A stretch of DNA of 15,000 bases from Penaeus vannamei (Eukaryota > Arthropoda > Malacostraca > Decapoda > Penaeidae): assembly GCF_042767895.1 (NCBI RefSeq), contig NC_091565.1, forward strand, positions 15,783,972 to 15,798,971. Reading direction: 5' to 3'. Within the stretch, counting starts at the first letter, position 1. Each line of letters starts with the position of its first letter. The notes under the pieces were generated by a model that saw only the letters and a list, made by a program, of their open reading frames with translations, did not search any database and was not told the DNA's origin. Below are positions 9,601 to 15,000 of this stretch, in pieces. Position numbers and translations under genes: made by a program.

Positions 9601-10694
9601 GCCAGTGTTCTTTCTTTACATAATCAAGTTAATGATATCAAAGCCAAGAATACATCAAGTGCCAAGAAACCTAACAATATAATCACATCTGAAACGAAGA
9701 CTATGCAAAATGTAACTACAACAGAGGTATCTAAAACTCCTGAACTAATGAATCCACTTAACAGGCACAGCCACACCAAAAAGACTGAATCTCCAGCTGA
9801 CCTCCCATCACAGGCTGCAAAGCTTTATACAGAAGACGCAACAACTCCCAGCAGGTATCAATACACAAGATCATCGCCACCTCACAAGCGAGTCTTTTTA
9901 CGACCAGTCCATACTAGTGATCTCTTTTCTCCTGCTGATGGTACAGTGGATCAGATTCAAGTTAGTGGCACTCCTAAGCAAGAGCTATCAGGTAAGAACT
10001 ACATTTTTTTTTTTTTTTTTTTCTGAATAATGTAATAAAAACAGTAGTTATAAATTTTGGTGTTGATAAAAACTACCTTGAGCTAATTTTAACTAGCCTA
10101 CAATATTTGTGTGCATGTGCTTGTGTGTGTGGGTGAGAAGTGCTTTCCTCACATTTACTGGTATTGCCATTAAAAATTAATTTTGACTGGAGAAAAATGT
10201 TAACATAGAAATACTATTGATGTTTTTGTTGTCTTGTTAATCCAGCAGATGTACCTAAACCTGGTAGCGATGGAACTCATGTGCTGCAGGTTGATTTGAT
10301 ACGTAACTGCATGGCAGAAGTTCTTGAAGAATATCAAGACGACATTAATCGCCGTTTAATGCACCTGCAGTGTGTGGTCATGAAACAATTTTTGAAACAG
10401 CAGGTACGACATATATTAGTTTTATGTAACTTTGATTGTGGAATCAAATGAAAGTTGTGTAAACATCTAACATTTTCCAAATACTCACAGAAAATTGTGG
10501 GGAATAGCAAAAGTAAAAGTTAAAAAATAGTGAATAAAAAAGTTACAGACATTAGGTAGTTTATATAATATTTGACATTTATTTTGCAGGAAATAATGGA
10601 ACAGCTTCATCGGCAGTATTCTTTAAATGAAGACTTGCTTCAGGAAAACGAGAGATTACGCCAAGAGGTTAAACACTTGAAGGCAAATTACTAG
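3596..10694 (+). CDS. NEDD1: NEDD1-like gamma-tubulin ring complex targeting WD40 protein (14-exon gene model)
   Basis: NEDD1 binds the gamma-tubulin ring complex through its C-terminus and carries it to centrosomes and spindle microtubules; mitotic kinases regulate it by phosphorylating the linker. The model joins 3596-3617, 5034-5132, 5425-5555, 5813-5932, 6261-6401, 6662-6891, 7240-7474, 7612-7694, 8182-8335, 8558-8723, 8944-9039, 9347-9991, 10249-10403 and 10590-10694. All junctions are GT-AG and phases agree. The sum is 2382 nt, or 793 residues, against about 660 in human NEDD1. Residues about 14-325 form a WD40 propeller, with strand endings such as VKLWNT, VAIWNV and VFIHDL. Residues about 327-707 are a low-complexity Ser/Pro/Asn/Lys linker with repeated S-P-[IV]-R motifs. 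Residues about 717-793 form the helical gamma-tubulin-binding tail, ending in a leucine-rich coiled coil. The extra length is in the linker. Least certain are exon 1 and the exon 7 and 9 acceptors. Identity as NEDD1 is highly secure. Confidence 0.9.
3618..5033 (+). other. NEDD1 intron 1 (1416 bp), no embedded feature seen
   Basis: The longest intron of the model, AT-rich, ending in a good acceptor (TCTGGTTTTCAG at 5022-5033). No open frame, repeat or RNA-like structure was recognised inside it. If the proposed first exon is wrong, this stretch would instead be promoter plus 5' UTR intron. Confidence 0.5.
5034..5132 (+). CDS. NEDD1: NEDD1 exon 2, start of WD40 domain
   Basis: Residues 8-40 of the model. 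It contains the first propeller strand, LATAGDTVKLWNTQNYSLY, matching the conserved N-terminal G-D-x-[IV]-K-[IL]-W of NEDD1. It contains an in-frame ATG at 5051. It ends in phase 1 at TCAATG|GTAAGT. Only a phase 1 entry keeps the frame open; the other entry frame meets a stop after a few codons. Confidence 0.88.
5425..5555 (+). CDS. NEDD1: NEDD1 exon 3, WD40 domain
   Basis: Residues 41-84, entering in phase 1 and leaving in phase 0 at GGAATG|GTAAGG. The translation G-R-V-I-G-L-T-W-N-Q-D-G followed by ETGDEIILSAINAKS fits a WD40 blade (strand, turn, strand) and parallels the second blade of vertebrate NEDD1 (GDKIVVSS region). The acceptor TTTCATTGCAG is clear. Confidence 0.9.
5813..5932 (+). 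CDS. NEDD1: NEDD1 exon 4, WD40 domain
   Basis: Residues 85-124, phase 0 in and out, exactly 40 codons. It carries a classical blade, YLGIGSKDGSVAIWNVKSQ. The acceptor has a CT-rich tract (TTTCTCTCTCTCTTTCTCAG) and the donor is GCA|GTAAGT. Confidence 0.92.
5933..6260 (+). other. NEDD1 intron 4
   Basis: A 328-bp AT-rich intron with consensus ends (GTAAGT, TTTTTAATAG) and a short (TTA)n-like run before the acceptor. Nothing else was recognised. Confidence 0.85.
6261..6401 (+). CDS. NEDD1: NEDD1 exon 5, WD40 domain
   Basis: Residues 125-171, phase 0 in and out, 47 codons. The motif CITKISFSHNDSHIAAASKK followed by GAIFLLSV is a WD40 blade equivalent to the vertebrate D-Q-V-T-C-V-x-Y-N-x-N-D blade. 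The donor is AAG|GTATGT. Confidence 0.9.
6662..6891 (+). CDS. NEDD1: NEDD1 exon 6, WD40 domain
   Basis: Residues 172-247, phase 0 in and phase 2 out (ACAAAGCA|GTAAGT). It carries two blades: AITDLAYSRAKKFLLGCCSD with EGSVSLFDSHANK, then GAHSSPAASVSFSPVNELLM with SVGYDKKFACYNVQ. The run F-S-P-V-N-E-L-L is shared with vertebrate NEDD1, which makes this one of the strongest identifying segments. Confidence 0.93.
6892..7239 (+). other. NEDD1 intron 6 with two possible in-frame acceptors
   Basis: A 348-bp intron in the main model. An upstream acceptor (TAATATTACAG, AG at 7202-7203) and a downstream acceptor (TTTGTTTGAACAG, AG at 7238-7239) are both compatible with the phase 2 donor and lie 36 nt apart. 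The remainder is featureless AT-rich sequence. Confidence 0.7.
7240..7474 (+). CDS. NEDD1: NEDD1 exon 7, last WD40 blades
   Basis: Residues 248-326. APLTSAAFLSGGQQVALGT and GQVFIHDLRTLRTPLATVPA make the last full blade, parallel to the vertebrate LTAVDF...IGSSRGKIYQYDLR blade; PAHTKAVTSIIVQPA begins the closing strand. It leaves in phase 0 at AGTGCA|GTGTGT. The start at 7240 was preferred because the extra 12 residues from a start at 7204 (cysteine-rich YILQCACICLNS, or with Q) have no counterpart I know in NEDD1. Confidence 0.82.
7612..7694 (+). CDS. NEDD1: NEDD1 exon 8, start of linker
   Basis: Residues 327-353, phase 0 in and phase 2 out (CATCCAA|GTAGGT). The sequence SESSAGGVKKNSKLKNN is lysine-, serine- and asparagine-rich and marks the change from propeller to disordered linker. 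The acceptor ATAACTTACAG is clear. Confidence 0.8.
7695..8181 (+). other. NEDD1 intron 8
   Basis: A 487-bp AT-rich intron with no recognised feature. Its 3' end is unusual: AG dinucleotides occur at 8153, 8162 and 8164, ahead of the acceptor at 8180-8181 chosen because it is the one that fits the phase. Confidence 0.65.
8182..8335 (+). CDS. NEDD1: NEDD1 exon 9, linker with S-P-I-R motif
   Basis: Residues 354-405. The reading frame SCSDQPSGGSQADPSVKKKT leads to SHDVLSPDVFSPIRSTENP, with the motif DVFSPIR at 392-398 matching the D-M-F-S-P-I-R of vertebrate NEDD1. An in-frame TAA lies just upstream of the exon in this frame, so the acceptor must fall after it; TACACAG|A is the only one that fits phase 2. 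Two donors 6 nt apart, CCG|GTGAAG (8330) and AAG|GTTAGA (8336), both keep the frame. Confidence 0.75.
8558..8723 (+). CDS. NEDD1: NEDD1 exon 10, linker with second S-P motif
   Basis: Residues 406-460, phase 0 in and phase 1 out (GATGATG|GTATGC). It contains SRDSLGMDDVLSPVRPI; S-L-G before the S-P-[IV]-R core is shared with vertebrate NEDD1, so this may be the ancestral copy of the motif. Further S-P dipeptides (V-S-P-H-T) are potential proline-directed kinase sites. Confidence 0.85.
8944..9039 (+). CDS. NEDD1: NEDD1 exon 11, symmetric exon with third S-P motif
   Basis: Residues 461-492, 96 nt, phase 1 on both sides, so skipping it would keep the frame. It begins at once with DIFSPVRG. The acceptor TTATTCTTTCAG and donor GAAG|GTGAGT are strong. 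It lies just upstream of the intronic hairpin. Confidence 0.85.
9040..9346 (+). other. NEDD1 intron 11, carries a long hairpin
   Basis: A 307-bp intron with consensus ends (GTGAGT, TTTCCTAACAG). Nearly half of it is an inverted repeat starting 31 nt after the 5' splice site. If the intron is retained, the exon 11 frame runs through the hairpin to TAA at about 9216-9218. Confidence 0.8.
9070..9211. repeat. 64-bp near-perfect inverted repeat, 14-nt loop (foldback element or hairpin RNA)
   Basis: The left arm 9070-9133 and right arm 9148-9211 are reverse complements at 57 of 64 positions, with no indels and a 14-nt loop at 9134-9147. The core at 9078-9107 is 30 bp without mismatch. Six of the seven differences are transitions, and four of these give G-U pairs in the sense RNA, so about 61 of 64 positions could pair. 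The arms look more GC-rich than the surrounding intron. Both strands therefore encode near-identical peptides (EGFALIVNMAVN). I see no obvious target-site duplication, and I do not recognise the family. Confidence 0.93.
9347..9991 (+). CDS. NEDD1: NEDD1 exon 12, large disordered linker exon
   Basis: Residues 493-707, 645 nt, phase 1 on both sides. It begins DDLLSPIRYR (fourth motif copy, 494-500) and ends near DLFSPADGT (684-690, a partial fifth copy lacking I-R). In between it is rich in Asn, Ser, Thr, Lys and Pro with many S/T-P dipeptides (TPVRA, SPAS, TPELMN, ESPADL, TPSRY, SPPHK). The composition suggests an unstructured, phosphorylation-rich segment. The acceptor is CCTAACAG and the donor TCAG|GTAAGA, followed by a run of 19 T. 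Confidence 0.9.
10004..10022. repeat. Poly-T tract (19 bp)
   Basis: Nineteen consecutive T starting 13 nt after the exon 12 end, just inside intron 12. The length of such a run is prone to sequencing or slippage error, and U-rich sequence close to a 5' splice site can affect its use. Confidence 0.95.
10249..10403 (+). CDS. NEDD1: NEDD1 exon 13, gamma-tubulin-binding region
   Basis: Residues 708-759, phase 1 in and phase 0 out (CAGCAG|GTACGA). VLQVDLIRNCMAEVLEEY followed by QDDINRRLMHLQCVVMKQF closely parallels the conserved vertebrate segment (I-Q-x-x-F-I-x-N-M-I-x-E-T-L-x-D-F ... R-D-I-V-N-L-Q-V-E-M-I-K-Q-F) that binds the gamma-tubulin complex. The acceptor is a NAGNAG (CCAGCAG), so an alternative start at 10246 would add one alanine. 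Confidence 0.93.
10590..10694 (+). CDS. NEDD1: NEDD1 exon 14, C-terminus and stop
   Basis: Residues 760-793 then TAG at 10692-10694. EIMEQLHRQYSLNEDLLQEN and ERLRQEVKHLKANY make an amphipathic leucine-rich helix that ends almost like vertebrate NEDD1 (E-R-Y-S-V-N-E-G-L ... E-N-K-R-L-R-A-H-F). The acceptor is TTATTTTGCAG. The reading frame closes cleanly, which supports the whole phase chain upstream. Confidence 0.95.
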   Translation, partial: EIMEQLHRQYSLNEDLLQENERLRQEVKHLKANY

Positions 10695-11328
10695 AAATAT
10701 AGAAAACATGTCTGCCATTTTAATCTTGCATTTTTTGTCTTATTTTGTAGCTTTTATTACCTAATTGTTATATTTTATGAAAAGATGTAAATAAGAAGAA
10801 AAACTAAAATCTAATATAAAGTTATTAGTTCTTTCAATATCCTTTCTTGAATTGCATTTTTATATCGAAATTCATTCTGTTGCTTTTAAATCATTATGAA
10901 CAGGTTTTACATAGTTGGTCAACCAAGATGTATCTGATTAAGTTTTTAGTTTTATGAAAAATTCCATATATAAATATCATCTCTAAACCAGTATAACTAT
11001 TGACTTTCAGCTGTTATAAGTACAAATGCCATTCAGTCATTTTGCAAGCTAATCTATGTAACATAGATATCAAAATATAAGCTTTTAGGTGCCTAATATT
11101 ATCCACAAACTACCGAGCAGTGCAAAAGGGAAATTGTCATCAGCCCTGCATTAATGGCCACTAACCAAGTTTTTAACCCCTGTTAATTGGTAAACCTTCA
11201 CTTCCAATGAGCCAATCATTGCTCCATATTTTTTCCCTTTCTTTCTTTATAAAAAGCAATTATCATGCTATATAATATATTCCAGGTATATTCTAAATTT
11301 GCTAGGGACCATTTATTTATTTGTCAAG
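10695..11328 (+). other. NEDD1 3' UTR and/or 3' flank
   Basis: AT-rich non-coding sequence directly after the stop codon. No canonical AATAAA or ATTAAA was found here; only weak variants such as AATATA near 10814 occur. The first AATAAA is at 11332-11337. The poly(A) site cannot be fixed from sequence alone. Confidence 0.5.
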
Positions 11329-11338
11329 ACAAATAAAT
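11315..11338. repeat. Short hairpin, 11-bp arms, 2-nt loop
   Basis: ATTTATTTGTC at 11315-11325 is the reverse complement of GACAAATAAAT at 11328-11338. It sits at the left edge of the dispersed repeat copy and overlaps the first AATAAA after NEDD1. Confidence 0.85.
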
Positions 11339-11704
11339 GTGCCAGGTCATACAGCACTATCATGAATTATTATGTAAAAAGGTTAAAAATGGGTTAATGA
11401 TTAGGACAAAATGTGTTTCATGTCAAAAGTTGTAGGGTGCTGTAGATTAGTATGATGTTGAAAAGAGCACACAGAAAATAAAAGCTGTTCAGGACTGACA
11501 CAAAGCCAGCCTTCCAGCCTTTTAAAATGGCTCTTACACTTTAGGATAATGACAGAAAAAGGGAATAAAGAAAAAGAAAAGGAAAGGGGGAAAAGAAAAC
11601 ATGCTAAATTAGTTGAGGCAAGGGTTGAGGTCTACGGTTGTGGTGATCCTCCTTATGGAACCCCCCTCCCGTGACAATTATGAGCAAGGGAATGAAGAGG
11701 GTTA
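11329..11704. repeat. Dispersed repeat, compact copy A
   Basis: Two blocks of this segment recur in the same order and orientation at 13497-14490. Left block: ACAAATAAATGTGC, GGTCATACAGCA and the AAAATGTGTT..AT.TCAAA region. Right block, from 11483: AGC.GTTCA..AC.GACA, GGCTCT.ACAC.TTAGGA and GAGCAAGG...AGAGGGTT at the end. No coding potential was recognised, so it is probably a non-autonomous or decayed element of a family I cannot name. It holds AATAAA hexamers at 11332 and 11477. Confidence 0.75.
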
Positions 11705-12620
11705 AGTGCCATACTTATCGTACGATACTTTACATATCATTGGTATCATCGGACATGCCTACCTATTCAAGTACTCAGCTTTGTGGACAACATTCACAGG
11801 CAAGCCTGGCAGAATTTGTCTGCTAACTGCACTGCTCAATGGACACACCTGGTCATCTGGGTAGGCCTTAACACAGTGCCACCAGGGATGGCATGTACAT
11901 ATATGTCATGCCCACTGTGTGTTTGATTTTGTAATTATCTTTACACAGATGGCTTCATAAGTAAGAAGTCACAAATGAGCCAATTACAAGTACTACCTGT
12001 CTCACTTGCTTACCCTTTTCCTTGATTTTCAAAAAATATTTTCTGATATCCAATGTTGTTGTTAGTAAGGTCAGTAACACTATAATAATTATGATTTCTA
12101 AAATAAAAGTGAAAGTATTAATATTAATAGCATCAGTAAAAAAAAAAAAAAAAAAAATTGCAAACTCAAGGAAAGGTGAAATCGGGCGAGGAGGTCACAA
12201 GGTGTACTAATTGACTCATTTGTTGCTAAGCACTGTCAGAGCAATCTATGTGCCGAGACATTTCACAAAATATTAGTGAACACATTGGGTTACGAAGCAA
12301 ATACATGTGTAAGGCACACCTTGCTGGTATCTATTATTCCCTCAACTACAGCCATATCCAGTCTTCTGATTTGTCCATCAAACTTGTTAAAAAAGTTTTT
12401 GATGACAAGATTTGTGCCTATCAGATACTGTCCAAGGGTGTGGACAGGACTCAGTCTATTTCCCTTCTTGTTCTAAATGACACTGTCCTTTAAGGTAAGA
12501 CAAACAACCAGAAGTTTACTGAAAAATAAGGGAAGCTTAACCACTGAATATATGGCTATGATTATTAATAAGGCCATCTACATAAGTCCAGCAGACCTTG
12601 CCTATTTCTCTTACACATAG
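11705..12620. other. Non-coding stretch, probably old repeat
   Basis: No gene recognised. It holds a 20-bp poly-A run at 12138-12157. An 81-codon open frame at 12248-12493 was judged a chance frame. Its position after repeat copy A and a short similarity of 11813-11850 to 12732-12770 suggest further repeat-derived sequence, but boundaries cannot be drawn. Confidence 0.45.
12138..12157. repeat. Poly-A run (20 bp)
   Basis: Twenty consecutive A bases. It could be the fossil tail of a retroposed sequence, but no target-site duplication was recognised. Confidence 0.9.
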
Positions 12621-13496
12621 GTGTTGGTACCAGGCAGGATCACCCATCCATATCCAACAGCAAACTGTCAAACTACCAGGCAAAAAAAATTATCTGGTTA
12701 TTTCACTTGGCAAGTAAGCATGTGCACTATCAATTTGCCTGTCAATTTTGCTGAACAATGGGCACATTTGTATACTTGTTTAGCAGTCGTATCTGAACGT
12801 TTACATGGTCAAGCACAAGAACTTTGCCCATCACCAGATTGTCTTGGAATGAACTTTGTATTTTCACATCAAAGCATGATGTATTTCATATAGCTTTATG
12901 TAAAAAAAAAAAAAAAAATCAAACTAAGACATCCTTGTCAACAACCACTTTAATGAATCAGAGGCTGAATCACAGATTAATACATGTTTTTCTTTGAGTG
13001 ATATTTTAAATTGTAATTAACTACATTTGTAAAAATGAGTGCATTCACATATGCCTATAATAAGCATTTAAATATTGTAACATTTAAAAGTTGCAAGGCT
13101 ATAGTAAACACTAGCTAAGGAAAATGGCAATTGCTAGACTGTCCAGTTAGAATGGGAAAGTTGTATGTTCAGAAGGCAATCTTTGTGGCAATTTATGATA
13201 GGGTTCATTTGTTTGAGTTTGGGGCCCATTGCAATCTTTTACTGCATCAAATTTTAAACTTTATTGTAATATCCATCATGTATAGATTTATATACTTCAA
13301 GAAATAAGGGTCAATATATTATAAAGTAACTTGTGAACAAACTAATACAGCAGTGGAATGCATTTACTTAGGTGAGTAACTATATTGTTTGTTTATCTAG
13401 CCACATAATTAAATGATTAGTGCTCATGGGTATACTAAAATCCTAAGGCCTATTTCTGCTTTTCATGTGTGTAATGTTAAATGTTTGATGTTTGAA
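12621..13496. other. Non-coding stretch, no gene recognised
   Basis: AT-rich with a 17-bp poly-A run at 12902-12918. A 90-codon open frame at 12621-12893 has no recognisable domain and is not flanked by convincing splice or promoter signals. Nothing else was seen. Confidence 0.5.
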
Positions 13497-13593
13497 ACAA
13501 ATAAATGTGCTAGACATAAATGGTCATACAGCAGTATGGTAAAGTATTGTGTGAGAAAGGGTAAGGAGGCATTAAAGATTAGAATAAAATGTG

Positions 13594-13915
13594 TTAGATA
13601 TCAAATATTAGAGCGCTTTATAGGATAGGGTAGTGAAAGGGAAAAAGAGGGTTGTAGATGAACTAGAGCAGAGGTTAGTAGAAAGGGGTTAAGGTAGTAG
13701 GGCAATTGAGTGAATTACAGTATCTCACTGGGGAAGGTATAGGAACAATGTTCAAGGAAATCAGAGATGGCTGTCGGAAAAGTAGGAGTATAATCCAGGG
13801 AGAGGGGGGGTTGTTAGATGTCAAAGATTAGAATATCATGTCATAGGAAAGTATGGTAGTAAAAGAGGAAACGAGGAAAGTAAATGAAGTAGAGCAGGGA
13901 GATCAGTTAAGGTAG
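13594..13915. repeat. Diverged direct repeat, about 220-bp spacing, inside copy B
   Basis: The segments 13594-13697 and 13814-13915 both begin TTAGAT.TCAAA.ATTAGA, continue with a TAGGA..GTA..GTAGT-like stretch and AGTAGAGCAG-like sequence, and end TTAAGGTAG. Lengths are 104 and 102 nt. A related TCAAAAGTTGTAG segment occurs near 11420 in copy A. Confidence 0.7.
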
Positions 13916-14175
13916 ATAATACACAACCTTGGGATTCATAAGTAACTGTGACAAGACGTGAACGACCAGAGTGGCTGCAAAAGGTAAACTTGCCTACTTG
14001 TTTTTGGAGTCATTGTTGAAAGAAGGATGTTCTCAGAATAAGGGGCTGTGGGGGTAATCACAAAGAATAGATCCCACTTGGTTGGGCCAAAGAGTACTCA
14101 AAATGTTTGCAGAGGTAGAGGCAGTAGAAGGACAAGGGCAAGAGGAATATGGGGTGATGTGAAGTGGAGTCGTTC

Positions 14176-14203
14176 TGTGTGTGTGTGTGTGTGGGGGGGG
14201 GGG
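14176..14203. repeat. (TG)n followed by a G tract
   Basis: A short (TG)n run from 14176 to about 14192 runs straight into eleven consecutive G bases at 14193-14203. It is low-complexity sequence inside dispersed repeat copy B. Confidence 0.93.
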
Positions 14204-14213
14204 CAACAAAGAT

Positions 14214-14231
14214 GGGGACCCCAGGGTCCCC
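14214..14231. repeat. GC-rich 8-bp inverted repeat
   Basis: GGGGACCC at 14214-14221 and GGGTCCCC at 14224-14231 are exact reverse complements separated by CA. It is unusually GC-rich for this region and could form a compact stem next to the G tract. Confidence 0.85.
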
Positions 14232-14490
14232 ACAAGGGGCAAGGGCTAGGCAATTAGCCGAGGCAATATCATACCCATGGCTCCCAGAAGCCGTTCATGA
14301 CCGACAAAGCTAGGCTTTCATCCTTTCAGCACGGCTCTCACACCTTAGGAATGGAATAGACGAAAACAGAAGAGGAAAGGTAAGAATACAAGACCTAAGC
14401 TAAATTAATTTAGGCACAAGGTATTGGGCCGCAGTCTCCTCCTCCTATGCCGTCCCACTGTCAACAGCGAGCAAGGTATTTAGAGGGTTC

Positions 14491-15000
14491 ATAAATGTAA
14501 CAAAAGCAGCTTAGTCATCTTACAACAGGTGAATTTCATTATTTACACACTATGTGTATGCATTACCTATCTTTTACGATTACTGAACAGAATATGTCTG
14601 CAAACAACACAAAGTCTCCAAACCTAATCTTCCTCTCAATTTTGGTTATCAAATATAATATAAGTACAGTAGCTTCATGTATACATTAAGCAATGAATAT
14701 CTATCTATTAGTAAATCAAATAGCCACAGCAAGATTTTTACAACAATCATACTAAATGTACTTTCTCTATAGTACTACCAGCAAAACTAATACATTCTTC
14801 TATTCTAAATAGCTTCAAGTATTAAGCTTACTAAAAGAAGAATTTTCAAATTCAGTTTATCTAGAGGAGCAAAGCAAAGATAATAAAACACAATTTTCCT
14901 TAACTTTTTATTTCAAGTTTAAGGAAGAATAGAGCCTTTTGCCGCATTATCTGTGGAAGAGAAAAAGAACACATTGATATTATGAAAAATTTAAAAATGT
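14491..15000. other. Non-coding right flank, nothing recognised
   Basis: AT-rich sequence with no long open frame, RNA gene or repeat that I could recognise on either strand. Confidence 0.55.

Larger units (their letters stand above)
13497..14490. repeat. Dispersed repeat, expanded copy B
   Basis: The left block (from 13497) and right block (14289-14490) match copy A at 11329-11704 in order and orientation, with visible divergence. Between them are about 670 bp absent from copy A, including a diverged tandem unit of about 100 bp at 13594-13697 and 13814-13915. The central part is G/A-rich on the + strand. No open frame of credible coding quality was seen. Confidence 0.7.

Noticed and set aside
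12248..12493. 81-codon + strand open frame with fairly normal amino-acid mix
   Set aside because: No recognised domain, no supporting start context or splice partner, and it lies among repeat-derived sequence. Possible but unsupported.
12621..12893. 90-codon + strand open frame
   Set aside because: The frame starts without an ATG at its first codon, has no recognised motif, and overlaps a segment with weak similarity to other non-coding sequence in the window.
12902..12918. Poly-A run as the tail of a retroposed gene
   Set aside because: No AATAAA 10-30 nt upstream, no recognisable spliced coding sequence before it, and no clear flanking duplication.
14033..14257. Open frames on both strands across the (TG)n/G-tract region
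   Set aside because: Short, overlapping, driven by low-complexity sequence in dispersed repeat copy B.

Overview
The window is eukaryotic, intron-containing and AT-rich. It holds one recognisable protein-coding gene, on the + strand: an orthologue of NEDD1, the WD40 adaptor that brings the gamma-tubulin ring complex to centrosomes and spindles. The identification rests on the spliced translation: a seven-bladed WD40-type N-terminal half, a serine/proline-rich linker with an S-P-I-R motif like that of vertebrate NEDD1, and a C-terminal gamma-tubulin-binding helix very similar to the vertebrate one. The modelled reading frame joins 14 exons from 3596 to 10694 with no frame conflict and gives a 793-residue protein (2382 nt with stop). 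The host is probably a decapod crustacean, perhaps a penaeid shrimp: a long (CT)n tract and about 1.8 kb of AAT/ATC microsatellite beside short introns are typical of those genomes. That is an inference; the sequence alone does not prove the species.

Layout. 1-780 is non-coding sequence with no recognised gene. 781-1009 is a near-pure (CT)n tract. About 1258-3020 is a degenerate trinucleotide (AAT/GAT and ATT/ATC) block whose strand sense switches several times, so it contains perfect palindromes. 3021-3595 is the presumed promoter and 5' UTR of NEDD1. 3596-10694 is the NEDD1 coding gene. 10695 to about 11330 is 3' UTR or flank without a canonical AATAAA. From about 11329 to 14490 there are at least two diverged copies of one dispersed repeat (compact copy 11329-11704; expanded copy 13497-14490), separated by non-coding sequence that is probably also old repeat. 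14491-15000 shows nothing recognisable.

Main observations. (1) A near-perfect 64-bp inverted repeat with a 14-nt loop lies in NEDD1 intron 11, just after a 5' splice site. (2) A D-x-[LF]-S-P-[IV]-R motif is multiplied to four full copies plus one partial copy across four consecutive exons, two of them symmetric phase 1-1 exons; this suggests amplification of a short regulatory motif by exon duplication. (3) There are several in-frame alternative splice-site options (36-nt tandem acceptors, a NAGNAG acceptor, 6-nt tandem donors). (4) The first AATAAA hexamers after the stop codon lie inside the dispersed repeat. No RNA gene, CRISPR array, intact transposase or virus-like gene was seen. All exon boundaries come from reading splice signals and frame by eye and have not been checked against transcripts.
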